Shown here piece by piece: positions 8,703 to 17,606 of a stretch of DNA of 64,000 nucleotides. Under the pieces are notes generated by a model that saw only the letters and a list, made by a program, of their open reading frames with translations, made no database searches and was not told where the DNA came from. The number at the start of each line of letters is the position of its first letter. Position 1 is the stretch's first letter. This DNA is from an uncultured Marivita sp. (GTDB taxonomy: Bacteria > Pseudomonadota > Alphaproteobacteria > Rhodobacterales > Rhodobacteraceae). The DNA lies in contig NZ_CANKYW010000005.1 of assembly GCF_947488135.1 (NCBI RefSeq), positions 248,001-312,000 of the forward strand, in the 5' to 3' direction. The position numbers and the translations under genes are program-made.

Positions 8703-9758
8703 TCACTCCAGCCCGAGGATGGCGCGCGCGCCCGATGTGTCGCCTTTGCCGCCCGCGAAATCGTCGAAGGTCTTGTCCGTCACGCGGCGGATGTGGTCGC
8801 GGATGAATTGCGCGCCCTTCGGAGCGGCGTCTTCGGGATGTTCGATGCAGTCTTCCCACTCGTAGACGTTCCAGCCCTCAAAGCCGTATTCGGTGAGCTT
8901 GGAGAAGATCGCGCCGAAATCCGTCTGACCGTCGCCGAGCGATCTGTCGCGCGCGGCGCGCTTCAGCCAAGGCTGGTAACCCGAGAGGAAACCCTGCTTG
9001 CCCGTGGGGTTGAATTCACTGTCCTTGACGTGATGCATCCTGATGCGTTCGTGATAGAAATCAATGAATTGCAGGTAGTCGAGCCCCTGCTTGACGAAGT
9101 GGCTGGCGTCGTAGTTCAAGCGGCAGCGATTGTGGTTCTTGACCCGTTCAAGGAACATCTCGTAGGTGACGCCGTCGTAGAGATCTTCGGTCGGGTGCAG
9201 CTCGAAACACAGATCGACGCCGCAATCCTCGTAATAATCCAGCACCGGGCCCCAGATGCGCGCCAATTCGTCAAAGGCCTCGTTGATGAGCGATTCGTCG
9301 CGTTGCGGAAATGGGTACCAGAACGGCCAGGCCAATGCGCCCGAGAAGGTCGCGTGTTCGGTCAGGCCCATGTTCTGAGACGCCTTGGCGCATTTCTTCA
9401 GCTGGTCGATCGCCCATTCCTGGCGGGCGTTGCGGTTGCCGCGCACTTCGGGCGGGCAGAGACCGTCCATCCAAACGTCATAGGCCGGGTGAACCGCGCA
9501 GAGCTGGCCCTGGATGTGGCTGGCGGTGTCGCAGATCACCACGCCGTTTTCCTTGGCCACGCCGTTGAGCTCATCGGCGTAGTCCTTGCTGTCGGCCGCC
9601 TTGGCCAGGTCGATGAAACGGCCATCCCACATGGGCAGCTGAATCGCGGCGAAACCGTTGTCTGCGCACCATTTTGCGATGGCGCCAAGGCTGTTGAACG
9701 GTGCCTTGTCATCGGCGAACTGGCCGAGGAACAATCCGGGCCCTTTGAGCGTCTTCAT
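8703..9758 (-). CDS. Sugar phosphate isomerase/epimerase (xylose isomerase-like TIM barrel)
   Basis: A 351-residue AP-endonuclease-2/xylose-isomerase-like TIM barrel. Metal-ligand segments are visible as CFELHPTEDLYDG, NYDASHFVKQG, HVKD and WNVYEWEDC. The start at 9758 (MKTLKGPGLFLGQFADDKAPF) follows GGAGGAAAAGGA. An upstream extension runs into the promoter region and is rejected. It is the first gene of the minus-strand unit and is transcribed away from the divergent operator region. It probably isomerises or epimerises an intermediate produced by the neighbouring oxidoreductase. Confidence 0.9.
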   Translation of the reverse strand: MKTLKGPGLFLGQFADDKAPFNSLGAIAKWCADNGFAAIQLPMWDGRFIDLAKAADSKDYADELNGVAKENGVVICDTASHIQGQLCAVHPAYDVWMDGLCPPEVRGNRNARQEWAIDQLKKCAKASQNMGLTEHATFSGALAWPFWYPFPQRDESLINEAFDELARIWGPVLDYYEDCGVDLCFELHPTEDLYDGVTYEMFLERVKNHNRCRLNYDASHFVKQGLDYLQFIDFYHERIRMHHVKDSEFNPTGKQGFLSGYQPWLKRAARDRSLGDGQTDFGAIFSKLTEYGFEGWNVYEWEDCIEHPEDAAPKGAQFIRDHIRRVTDKTFDDFAGGKGDTSGARAILGLE

Positions 9759-9828
9759 TCCTTTTCCTCCCTGGATCGGGCGTTTGCCCACTGGAATCAT
9801 GGTTTGGGTCACCAGCTGAATAATATGT

Positions 9829-9840
9829 GGAAACGTTTCC
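9829..9840. promoter_or_regulatory. LacI-type operator 1 (GGAAACGTTTCC)
   Basis: A 12-base perfect palindrome with the central CG typical of LacI/GalR operators. It lies 71 bases upstream of the epimerase start and is identical to a second copy at 10034-10045. It is placed to control the leftward operon that includes the LacI gene. Confidence 0.8.
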
Positions 9841-10033
9841 TACCGCAAACCAAAAAAGATGAGCCTTCATTTCTACAGCCGATAAGACGGGTCGTCTTTT
9901 TCGGGACAGTTGGCGATTATCCTGACCAAAACGCCATTAAATAGCACAAATTAAAGAATAAATTGTCAGAAGGCCAAAGTGGGACTTCCGATATCTGCCT
10001 GGCGAGCCCTCACTCAAATCCATCTTGACGAGC

Positions 10034-10045
10034 GGAAACGTTTCC
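10034..10045. promoter_or_regulatory. LacI-type operator 2 (GGAAACGTTTCC)
   Basis: The second copy of the perfect 12-base palindrome. It lies 71 bases upstream of the binding-protein start at 10116, the same start-to-operator distance as the other copy on the opposite side. The two centres are 205 bp apart. This symmetry suggests coordinated repression of both divergent operons, possibly through looping. Confidence 0.8.
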
Positions 10046-10115
10046 TCATACGGTGAGTGGTAGCGGAGAAAACCGCAATCTGGCGCACGGCGCCACCATC
10101 AAGGGGAGGAGTCTA

Positions 10116-11720
10116 ATGAGGGGTTCTGGACAGTCACGCAGGTCGTTCCTGAAGGGCGGCGCAGCGTTAGGAACCGTCGCGGCCATTGGCATCAATCCAA
10201 GGTTTATCCGGCCCGCGCATGCTAGCGGGTACGCCCCCGGCATGACCGGCGGCCCGACCGGATTTTCTGGTGCGGAGAGATTTCAGTACAACGAAGGCAT
10301 GTCCGAGGGACGCGCCATCGAAGGCATCAAGCGCCTGGTCGCCGATGGTAGCGCACCATCGAAGTTGCGCATTCTGCTGACCGACGGCGCGATCGGGCAA
10401 ATCACCGAGCCCTTCCCGTCCGGCACCTCTGTCAAGGAGGTCTGGGAAGCCGAGACCGGCATCGAGCTGGAAATCATCGGTGCGCCCGCAGGCGATATTT
10501 GGGCGCGGGTACTGCAAGACGTAACCACCCGCTCAGGCGCATTCGACATTTATACTCATCCCTGGAACAGTCTGGGCGACCTGGTCGAGGCCGGGGGCGC
10601 GGCCAAGCTCAACGACTTCGTTGAAGCCTACCAGCCCGACTGGGCCGACGAAGAGCGCGGCACCCCGACGGCACAGACCGCCGAGCTACTCTACAAATAC
10701 GGTGGCGATTACTACGGTGCCTCGCTCGATGGCGACTTCCACACTTGGGTCTACAACAAGGGCTATTTCGAGGACGATGCCCATGCCGCCGACTTCCGGG
10801 CGCAGTATGGCCGCGATCTGGCGCCCCCGACGACTTGGGAGGAAAGCGACCAGATCTCGGCGTTTTTCACCGGGCGGACCGGGTTGGGCGGCACCACGAT
10901 CTACGGCAACGGAAACGATATGGCTCCGTTCTGGGGACTGCCGCGGTTTTACGCCCGCCTCGCCGCGCAGGCGATGCCTAACATGTACTGGTTCGATGAC
11001 GATGGTAACCCGAACCTTGGCACGCCCGAGGCGGTCAAGGCTGCCGAGGAATACGTCAAGTCGCGCGAATGGGCACACCCCGACGCGCTGAGCTGGACCT
11101 TCGCGGAAGGTTATTCCGGCATCGGATCGGGCCAGACGCCGCACGTAACGACCTATACCAATGTTGCCAAATTCGTCGACCGCTTCAACGACGACGGCTC
11201 GCCGGCCAACCCGGCGGCGGGCATGTTGTCGGCCTACGCACCGCCGGGAGTGCAGCACGATGGCGGGCTCGTCCGCCGCTCGGTGATCTACTACAACATC
11301 ACCGGCACTGTCAGCTCTCAGGCGCAAAATGCGGAAGCGGCCTATCTCTTCCTGCAATGGCTGAGCTCGACGCGGACCTATTCGTGGATGACAGGTAACC
11401 CGGCCGGCTATTTCGACCCGTTCCAGAAGGCGAACTTCGAAGAGCCATTGGTGCAAGAAACCTACCACGACTACATGATGGACGCGATCCGCGAGACAGT
11501 GTCGCGCTCGGTGCCCACAATCAACTTCGCCGGGCAGACCGCGTTGGATGCGGCTCTGGACGAAGAGTTGCAGGCGGCGCTGACCGGGCAGAAAACAGCG
11601 GAACAGGCGATGATGGACGCCAACCGGCGCTGGCAGCGCATCATCCGCAGACGTGGCGAGGACAAGATGATTCCGATCATTCAGGCCAGCCGCGCCGCCT
11701 GGCCGACCATCGTCGACTGA
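10116..11720 (+). CDS. ABC transporter substrate-binding protein (Tat-exported)
   Basis: A 534-residue extracellular solute-binding protein of the carbohydrate (family 1) type. It has a Tat signal: SRRSFLK at residues 7-13, a hydrophobic stretch, then an AHA cleavage region near residue 38. The start at 10116 was chosen for its AGGGGAGGAG ribosome-binding site; an in-frame ATG at 10053 would put extra charged residues before the twin Arg. The repeated DxYxHPWNS and TTWEE segments are typical of this class. It heads the plus-strand operon below operator 2 and feeds the two MalF/MalG permeases that follow. Confidence 0.93.
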   Translation: MRGSGQSRRSFLKGGAALGTVAAIGINPRFIRPAHASGYAPGMTGGPTGFSGAERFQYNEGMSEGRAIEGIKRLVADGSAPSKLRILLTDGAIGQITEPFPSGTSVKEVWEAETGIELEIIGAPAGDIWARVLQDVTTRSGAFDIYTHPWNSLGDLVEAGGAAKLNDFVEAYQPDWADEERGTPTAQTAELLYKYGGDYYGASLDGDFHTWVYNKGYFEDDAHAADFRAQYGRDLAPPTTWEESDQISAFFTGRTGLGGTTIYGNGNDMAPFWGLPRFYARLAAQAMPNMYWFDDDGNPNLGTPEAVKAAEEYVKSREWAHPDALSWTFAEGYSGIGSGQTPHVTTYTNVAKFVDRFNDDGSPANPAAGMLSAYAPPGVQHDGGLVRRSVIYYNITGTVSSQAQNAEAAYLFLQWLSSTRTYSWMTGNPAGYFDPFQKANFEEPLVQETYHDYMMDAIRETVSRSVPTINFAGQTALDAALDEELQAALTGQKTAEQAMMDANRRWQRIIRRRGEDKMIPIIQASRAAWPTIVD

Positions 11721-11783
11721 ACCAAACCAAACGGGTGCAGGGCGTGTCCCTGCATCCGCCGACCCCAAAGCGATGACACCGAT

Positions 11784-12632
11784 ATGACCGGACTTATTCT
11801 GAGGACCGTAGTAGTCGCCCTGTTCGCGGCCATTGCGCTGCTGCCGATCAGCTGGATGGCCACAATGGCCTTCAAGCCCCCGGCGGAATGGACGAGCGCG
11901 ACCGCCGAGCTGACGTTCCTGCCCAAGGATCCGACTTGGTCGAACTTTGTCTATGTCTTTACCGGCGAGGTCGAGGGCCAAATCGTCAGCCTCGACCGCA
12001 CGGTGTGGTGGCCGCTGTTCGCTAGTCTGCTGACGTCGGTCATCGGCACGCTCATCGCCGTAGTTGCAGGCACCGCCGCCGCCTATGCCGTCAGCCGCGA
12101 AAAGGTCGGCGGGTCGATCGGGCTTTCGCTGTTGCAATTGCGGATATTCCCGCCGCTTGCGGTGATGATCCCGGTGATGATCATGTGGGCGTTTCTCGGC
12201 ATGATCGACACCTGGTGGGGCCTGTCGCTGATCTACGGGATCGTCACCCTGCCGTTCTCGTTCTGGCTGATGAAAAGCTATTTCGACGAACTGCCCCGTG
12301 AGATCGAGGAAGCCGCCATTGTCGAAGGCTGCACCGCGTTCGAGGCCTTCTATCAGATTACCCTGCCGATCGTGGTATCCGCGGTCGCCTCGACCGCGCT
12401 CTTCATCTTCATTCTCAATTGGTCGGATTACCTGATCGCGCTGCTTCTGACACGCAAGGAGTGGACGACGATCCCGGTCTACATGAACGCGCTCGCGACC
12501 GCCGCCTCGGGCCAGCTTTACGGGGCCAAGGCCGCGTTGGGGCTGATCGCGGCCATCCCGCCGATTATCCTCGGTATTTCGATTCAGCGGTTCCTGGTGC
12601 AGGGCCTGACGTTCGGGGCACTCAAGCAATGA
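11784..12632 (+). CDS. Carbohydrate ABC transporter permease (MalG type)
   Basis: A 282-residue inner-membrane permease with about six transmembrane segments. The EAA loop is EIEEAAIVEGCTAFEAFYQITLPIV, which contacts the ATPase coupling helix. The ending (LAAIPPIILGISIQRFLVQGLTFGALKQ) is the usual MalG-type C-terminus. Its stop overlaps the next permease start (ATGA). The MalG-like gene unusually precedes the MalF-like one here. Confidence 0.93.
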   Translation: MTGLILRTVVVALFAAIALLPISWMATMAFKPPAEWTSATAELTFLPKDPTWSNFVYVFTGEVEGQIVSLDRTVWWPLFASLLTSVIGTLIAVVAGTAAAYAVSREKVGGSIGLSLLQLRIFPPLAVMIPVMIMWAFLGMIDTWWGLSLIYGIVTLPFSFWLMKSYFDELPREIEEAAIVEGCTAFEAFYQITLPIVVSAVASTALFIFILNWSDYLIALLLTRKEWTTIPVYMNALATAASGQLYGAKAALGLIAAIPPIILGISIQRFLVQGLTFGALKQ

Positions 12633-13567
12633 GCTACACACCCCATACCGGCACCGCCGACGCCCTAGCGGCGCAGCGCAGGACCCTGGCGCGCAGGCTG
12701 ATTTTGCCGACGCAGATCCTTTTAGTGTTTATTGTGGCTTTCCCGCTACTTATGCAGGTTTACATAAGCCTGACGTGGTGGACGCCGCTTGATGGCACGC
12801 TGTGGTACAGCGCCTATGAAAGCTGGAACTGGTTCGACAATTTCGCCGAGATCTTCCGCGATCCGGGCCTGCACGGGGCCGTCTGGCGGACCATCCTCTT
12901 CGTGAGCATTGCGGTGCCGATCGAGTTTGGCCTAGGCCTGCTGCTGGCGGCCCTATTCTACGAGGGCGTGCTGGCCCGGCCCGTGTTCTACAGCCTGATC
13001 CTGATGCCGATGATGATCGTGCCGGCTGTCGCGGGATACATCTTTTTCCTGATCTTCCAGCAGACCGGGCCGCTCAATGCGTTGGTCGGAATTGTCTGGG
13101 ACGGGGCCTACCAGATCAACTGGCTCAACGACGTCAACCGGGCCTTCATCGCGGTGATCGTGGCCGACGTTTGGCAGTGGACGCCGCTGATGTTCCTGAT
13201 CTTGTTCGCGGGGCTGATGAGCGTGCCGCACGACCAGATGCGCGCAGCGACAATCTTGGGCGCCAACTGGCGACAGCGGTTCTTCCGCATCGCCCTTCCG
13301 CGCATCAAGGCGGTGATCTTCATCGCCATCGGGCTGCGGGTTATCGAGTGTTTCAAGATCTTCGACATGCTGTTCGTGATGACCAGCGGTGGGCCCGGCG
13401 TGGCGACCGAAAGCCTATCGCTCTACCTCTACAAGCAGACCTTCCAAAGCCTCGAATGGTCTTATGTCGCGGCTATCGGCATTACGGTTCTGGTGGTGCT
13501 GAGCGTGATCGCTGCGATCATACTGACCCGAACCTCGCGGCCGTCAAACACGTCGGAGGCCTCCTGA
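12629..13567 (+). CDS. Carbohydrate ABC transporter permease (MalF type)
   Basis: A 312-residue membrane protein starting MSYTPHTGTADALAAQRRTLARRL, then a first transmembrane helix (ILPTQILLVFIVAFPLLMQVYISL). The EAA-like loop is DQMRAATILGANWRQRFFRIALPRI. It pairs with the preceding MalG-type permease to form the channel. The start overlaps the previous stop by four bases, and its own stop overlaps the ATPase start by one base (TGATG), so translation is coupled through the transporter genes. Confidence 0.93.
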   Translation: MSYTPHTGTADALAAQRRTLARRLILPTQILLVFIVAFPLLMQVYISLTWWTPLDGTLWYSAYESWNWFDNFAEIFRDPGLHGAVWRTILFVSIAVPIEFGLGLLLAALFYEGVLARPVFYSLILMPMMIVPAVAGYIFFLIFQQTGPLNALVGIVWDGAYQINWLNDVNRAFIAVIVADVWQWTPLMFLILFAGLMSVPHDQMRAATILGANWRQRFFRIALPRIKAVIFIAIGLRVIECFKIFDMLFVMTSGGPGVATESLSLYLYKQTFQSLEWSYVAAIGITVLVVLSVIAAIILTRTSRPSNTSEAS

Positions 13568-14676
13568 TGTCGTCGGTCACGCTGGAGCAGACCAGCAAGA
13601 AGTTCGGCGATTTCACCGCAGTCCGGGAAATGGACCTGGCGATTCGCAATGGCGAATTCGTTGCGATCCTTGGGCCCTCGGGCTGTGGCAAGACTACGAC
13701 CATGAACATGATCGCGGGGCTCGAGGACGTCACCAGCGGCACGATCCGCTTTGATGATCGAGACGTCACCGAGGTGTCGACCCAGAAACGCGGCGTGGGC
13801 TTCGTGTTTCAGAGTTACGCCATCTTCACCCATATGACCGTGCGCCAGAACCTCGCCTTCGGGCTGGAGGTGCAGGGCGTCGAACAGGCGGAAATTGACC
13901 GGCGGGTGGGCGATATGGCTGAATTCATGGCGCTTGGCCACCGCATTGACGTGCCTTCGGCCGGCCTGTCGGTCAACGAGATGCAGAAGCTCGCCATCGG
14001 ACGGTCGGCGATAGTTGAGCCGTCAATCTTTCTGCTGGACGAACCGCTGTCGAACCTCGACGCGGCCTTTCGTGAGAAGATGCGCGCGGAGCTGCGCGGG
14101 CTGCAACGGGCGTTGAAACAGACGATGGTCTACGTGACCCACGACCAGATCGAGGCGATGGGCTTGGCCGACCGGATTGCGGTGATGAACCACGCCGTGC
14201 TGCAGCAGTTCGACACGCCGGTCAACATCTATGCGCGCCCAGCAAATGTCTTCGTGGCCCGTTTCATGGGAGCGCCGGGCATGAACATCGTCAACAGCCG
14301 CGTGACGGAAGGCGGGGTGCTGTTTGGCGGCCGCGATGCGGATTTTGTCGCGCTGTCGCGGGAGGATATGGCCACGCTGCGCCACCACGGCGAGCGCGAT
14401 TTGCTTTTGGGGTTCCGCCCCGAAGAGCTGCGTCTGGGCGAGGTCGGCGCGCCGGGCTCGATTGCGGCGGATGTGGCACTGGTGGAAACCGTAGGACGGC
14501 GCAAGATTGTGCACCTGGTGTCGGGCACCACGGCGTTTCACGGTGTCTGCGACCGCGGTGTGCCGGTCCGTGCCGGTGAGGCTGTGGGTGTGACGATATC
14601 ACCAGACAAGGTTCATCTTTTTGACACCGAGACCGAAGCGCGGTTGCAGTGGCCCGTGGAGGCGACCCATGGCTGA
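13567..14676 (+). CDS. ABC transporter ATPase 1 (UgpC/MalK type, degenerate signature)
   Basis: A 369-residue nucleotide-binding subunit with Walker A GPSGCGKT (36-43), Q-loop FQSYAIF, Walker B FLLDEP (155-160), the switch His (VTHD) and a C-terminal OB/TOBE domain. The ABC signature is LSVNEMQ (134-140) instead of LSGGQ, while the rest of the site is normal. It overlaps the second ATPase gene by eight bases. The encoded pair probably works as a heterodimer, with the altered signature impairing one of the two composite ATP sites. The glycerol ABC transporters of rhizobia likewise use two ATPases. Confidence 0.92.
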   Translation: MSSVTLEQTSKKFGDFTAVREMDLAIRNGEFVAILGPSGCGKTTTMNMIAGLEDVTSGTIRFDDRDVTEVSTQKRGVGFVFQSYAIFTHMTVRQNLAFGLEVQGVEQAEIDRRVGDMAEFMALGHRIDVPSAGLSVNEMQKLAIGRSAIVEPSIFLLDEPLSNLDAAFREKMRAELRGLQRALKQTMVYVTHDQIEAMGLADRIAVMNHAVLQQFDTPVNIYARPANVFVARFMGAPGMNIVNSRVTEGGVLFGGRDADFVALSREDMATLRHHGERDLLLGFRPEELRLGEVGAPGSIAADVALVETVGRRKIVHLVSGTTAFHGVCDRGVPVRAGEAVGVTISPDKVHLFDTETEARLQWPVEATHG

Positions 14677-15712
14677 GATCCGGCTGGAAGGTGTCACGAA
14701 GCGATATGGCGATCTAGTGGCGCTCGACGATGTATCGCTGGTCATTGAGGACGGTTCGTTCACCTCTATATTCGGACCGCCGAGCTCGGGCAAATCGGTG
14801 CTGCTGCGCGTGCTGCTGGGGTTGGAATCGGTGGATGCCGGACGCGTCATAGTCGATGGTCGGGACGTTACCCACGCCACGCCCAACGCGCGCAACCTGT
14901 CGATGGTCTTTCAGAATCTTGCGCTTTTTCCGCATCTTGACGCGCGCGACAACATCGCCTTTCCTATGATCCGGCGCGGTGCAACGCAAGAGGACATCGA
15001 CCGCTGGCTGGAACAGCTGAGTGGCGTTCTGTCCATCGGTCACATCCTGCACAAGCGCCCCGCCGCCCTGTCGGGTGGCGAGCGCCAGCGCGTGGCCATC
15101 GGACGGGCGCTGATCCGCGATGCCTCCGCCTATATGATGGACGAGCCGATTGCTGCCCTCGATGCCCGGCTGCGCGACGCCATGCGGGTGGAACTGAAGC
15201 GGTTGCAAACGGAACTTGGCCGCACCTTCATCTACGTAACCCACGATTGCGAAGAGGCCATGAGCGTTGCCGACAACATGGCCATTCTCGAAAATGGCAG
15301 GATCGTGCAGCAGGGCAGGCCCGATGAAGTTTATACCCGGCCCGAGACCCTGTATGTCGCGCGTCTTGTGGGCTCGCCTGGCATCAATGTTCTGGCGGGG
15401 CATGCGAGCGACAACGGGGTCGACATTGCGATGGGTCGCATAGCGGTGCCCGTGGACGCTGGAGCGGTCTGCGTTGCGCTGCGGCCCGAAGCGCTCGGCC
15501 TCGCCCGACCGGGCGAGGGAGAGCTACGGGGCACGATCACCGACATCGAGCGGCTGGGAGGTTTTTCGGTTCTCACGGTGTCGGGCGGCGAAGAGCTACG
15601 CGCGATCTCGAACGCAGATGTCGCCCACCGGATCGGGGACGAGGTCGGGCTGACCGTCGATCCGTCAGGAATGCATCTTTTTGATCCCCAAGCCGGCACT
15701 CGAATTGGATAG
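14669..15712 (+). CDS. ABC transporter ATPase 2 (UgpC/MalK type)
   Basis: A 347-residue nucleotide-binding subunit, partner of ATPase 1. The signature LSGGERQ (134-140) is normal. Walker A is the unusual GPPSSGKS (36-43), and Walker B is MMDEP instead of LLDEP; the catalytic-type Glu in DEP and the switch His (VTHD) are kept. A C-terminal TOBE domain follows. The gene begins eight bases inside the previous one, so the ATPases are probably made in equal amounts. It probably energises the MalF/MalG-type importer. Confidence 0.92.
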   Translation: MAEIRLEGVTKRYGDLVALDDVSLVIEDGSFTSIFGPPSSGKSVLLRVLLGLESVDAGRVIVDGRDVTHATPNARNLSMVFQNLALFPHLDARDNIAFPMIRRGATQEDIDRWLEQLSGVLSIGHILHKRPAALSGGERQRVAIGRALIRDASAYMMDEPIAALDARLRDAMRVELKRLQTELGRTFIYVTHDCEEAMSVADNMAILENGRIVQQGRPDEVYTRPETLYVARLVGSPGINVLAGHASDNGVDIAMGRIAVPVDAGAVCVALRPEALGLARPGEGELRGTITDIERLGGFSVLTVSGGEELRAISNADVAHRIGDEVGLTVDPSGMHLFDPQAGTRIG

Positions 15713-15718
15713 GTAAGT

Positions 15719-16672
15719 ATGAACAACCCGACAGATATCGCCATCGTTGGAACCGGGATCGTCGGTCAGTCATGGGCTATCGCGTTCGCCCGTGCAGGAG
15801 TATCCGTCCGGCTTTTCGATCACGTTGACGGCACGGCCGAGAGGGCGGTTTCGTTGATCAAGGACGCCCTGAGCCAACAGGTTGCGCATGGGCTTTTAGC
15901 CGACGGTTCCCAGGACGGCATTCTCGACCGTTTAACACCGCATCGCGACATGGCCGCGACGCTTGATGGTGTGTGCTACGTTCAGGAAAGTACCCCTGAA
16001 TTGCTGGACATAAAGCGCGTGATCTTCAAGGAGCTCGACGCGCTGGCACCGGCGGACGCGATTGTGGCCAGCTCTACCTCGGCGCTTCGACCGTCCGAGT
16101 TCGCGGCGGGTCTGCCGGGCGCCCATCGCTGCCTTGTCGTGCATCCGCTCAATCCGCCCCACATGATCCCGGCAGTCGAGATCGTGCCGGGCCCCGACAC
16201 CACCCCCAATGCCATTACCCGCGCCACGGAGTTGATGAAATCCATTGGCCAGAGCCCGGTTGTGCTGAAGACCGAGATTGCGGGTTTTGTGATGAACCGA
16301 TTGCAGGGCGCGCTTCTGGACGAGGCGTTCTCGCTGGTGCGCGATGGTATTGCCGACATCGAGGATATTGACACCGCCATGTGCGATGGGCTTGCGCGCA
16401 GGTGGACCATTACCGGCCCGTTCGAAACCATTGACCTGAACGCACCAGGGGGCGTCGCGGGGTTTCTCGAGCGCTACCGCCAGGCCTATTCTGAAATCGG
16501 CGAACACCGCCCGGATCGACCCGAATGGAGCGGCGACATGGCTTCCACCGTGATCGCCGAGTGTCGGCGGGCCCGCTCGCTTGCAGAGCTGCCGCAGCGC
16601 AAGGCGTTGCGCGACCGGCGGCTGGCGGCGCTGGCCGCGCATCTCGAACAAACCACGCGTGAAGGAGAGTGA
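15719..16672 (+). CDS. 3-hydroxyacyl-CoA dehydrogenase-family, L-gulonate 3-dehydrogenase-like
   Basis: A 317-residue protein with an N-terminal Rossmann motif AIVGTGIVGQSWA (8-20) and Asp at the end of strand 2 (LFDHVD), which favours NAD. It then has YVQESTPE, ASSTSAL, HPLNPPHMIPAVEIV with the catalytic His, and IAGFVMNRLQGALLDEAF. This is the lambda-crystallin/L-gulonate 3-dehydrogenase/L-carnitine dehydrogenase group, which oxidises the C3 hydroxyl of free hydroxy acids. It is followed directly by a BKACE gene, a pairing that implies its 3-keto acid product is cleaved with acetyl-CoA. The exact substrate is unknown. Confidence 0.88.
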   Translation: MNNPTDIAIVGTGIVGQSWAIAFARAGVSVRLFDHVDGTAERAVSLIKDALSQQVAHGLLADGSQDGILDRLTPHRDMAATLDGVCYVQESTPELLDIKRVIFKELDALAPADAIVASSTSALRPSEFAAGLPGAHRCLVVHPLNPPHMIPAVEIVPGPDTTPNAITRATELMKSIGQSPVVLKTEIAGFVMNRLQGALLDEAFSLVRDGIADIEDIDTAMCDGLARRWTITGPFETIDLNAPGGVAGFLERYRQAYSEIGEHRPDRPEWSGDMASTVIAECRRARSLAELPQRKALRDRRLAALAAHLEQTTREGE

Positions 16673-16676
16673 CGAC

Positions 16677-17606
16677 ATGGGCTCTCGTCGAAAGGTAATC
16701 ATCACCACGGCGCTCACCGGTGCCATTCATACGCCATCGATGTCGGAGTACCTGCCGGTGACGCCGGACCAGATCATTGCCGAGGGTCGCCGGGCGGTGG
16801 ACGCGGGCGCAGCGATCCTGCACGTCCATGCGCGCAACCCCGAAACCGGCAAGCCGGATCAGTCGGTCGAGGCCTTCGCGCGCATTCTGCCCACGCTGAA
16901 AGAGACCGGCGCGGTGATAAACGTGACGACCGGCGGCAGTCCCTTCATGAGCGTTGAAGAGCGTGTGGCACCGGCTGCGCATTTCCGCCCCGAGCTAGCA
17001 TCGCTCAACATGGGGTCGATGAACTTCGGGCTTTACCCGATGCTTGCGCGCTATCCCGACCTCAAGCAGGAGTGGGAAACCGCCCATCTTGAAAACTCTC
17101 GCGATCTAGTTTTTCGTAATACTTTCAGAGATATAGAACACGTTCTGGACGTCTGTTCAGCCAACGGAACGCGGTTCGAGTTCGAGTGTTACGACATCGG
17201 CCATCTTTATTCGCTCAAGCACATGGCCGATCGCGGCAAAGTGACAGCGCCATTGTTCGTGCAATCGGTCTTCGGGCTGTTGGGCGGTATAGGCGCGCAC
17301 CCCGAGGACGTTCAGATGATGCGCCGGACGGCGGAACGCCTGTTCGGCGACGCCTTCCGCTGGTCGGTTCTCGGGGCGGGTGCGAGCCAGATGCGCATCG
17401 GTGCGATGTCGGCCGCGATGGGCGGACATATCCGCGTCGGGCTTGAGGATTCGCTGTGGAACGGTCCGGGTGAGCTTGCCAGATCGTCGGCCGATCAGGT
17501 GACCAAGGCGCGCCAGGTGATCGAGGGGCTGAGCCTTGATATTGCCAGCCCCGACGACGCGCGCGAGATCCTTGGATTGAAGGGAGTCAGCGATGTTGGC
17601 TTCTGA
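16677..17606 (+). CDS. Beta-keto acid cleavage enzyme (BKACE, DUF849)
   Basis: A 309-residue TIM-barrel enzyme of the 3-keto-5-aminohexanoate cleavage family. The zinc-binding HVHARNP motif has His at 49 and 51, followed by ETGKPDQSVEAF, NVTTGGS, ASLNMGSMNFG, FECYDIGH and GLLGGIGAHPED. The family transfers the acyl part of a beta-keto acid to CoA using acetyl-CoA and releases acetoacetate or a derivative. The gene begins five bases after the preceding dehydrogenase stop. Finding it inside a LacI-controlled sugar operon, rather than in lysine or carnitine catabolism, is unusual and points to a 3-keto aldonate-like substrate. That substrate is inferred. Confidence 0.9.
   Translation: MGSRRKVIITTALTGAIHTPSMSEYLPVTPDQIIAEGRRAVDAGAAILHVHARNPETGKPDQSVEAFARILPTLKETGAVINVTTGGSPFMSVEERVAPAAHFRPELASLNMGSMNFGLYPMLARYPDLKQEWETAHLENSRDLVFRNTFRDIEHVLDVCSANGTRFEFECYDIGHLYSLKHMADRGKVTAPLFVQSVFGLLGGIGAHPEDVQMMRRTAERLFGDAFRWSVLGAGASQMRIGAMSAAMGGHIRVGLEDSLWNGPGELARSSADQVTKARQVIEGLSLDIASPDDAREILGLKGVSDVGF

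Noticed and set aside
10686-12641. A 651-codon minus-strand frame over the binding protein and permease genes
   Set aside because: It is the mirror of real plus-strand genes with signal peptide, EAA loop and membrane segments; its own product is unusually rich in Arg, His and Gln without any motif.
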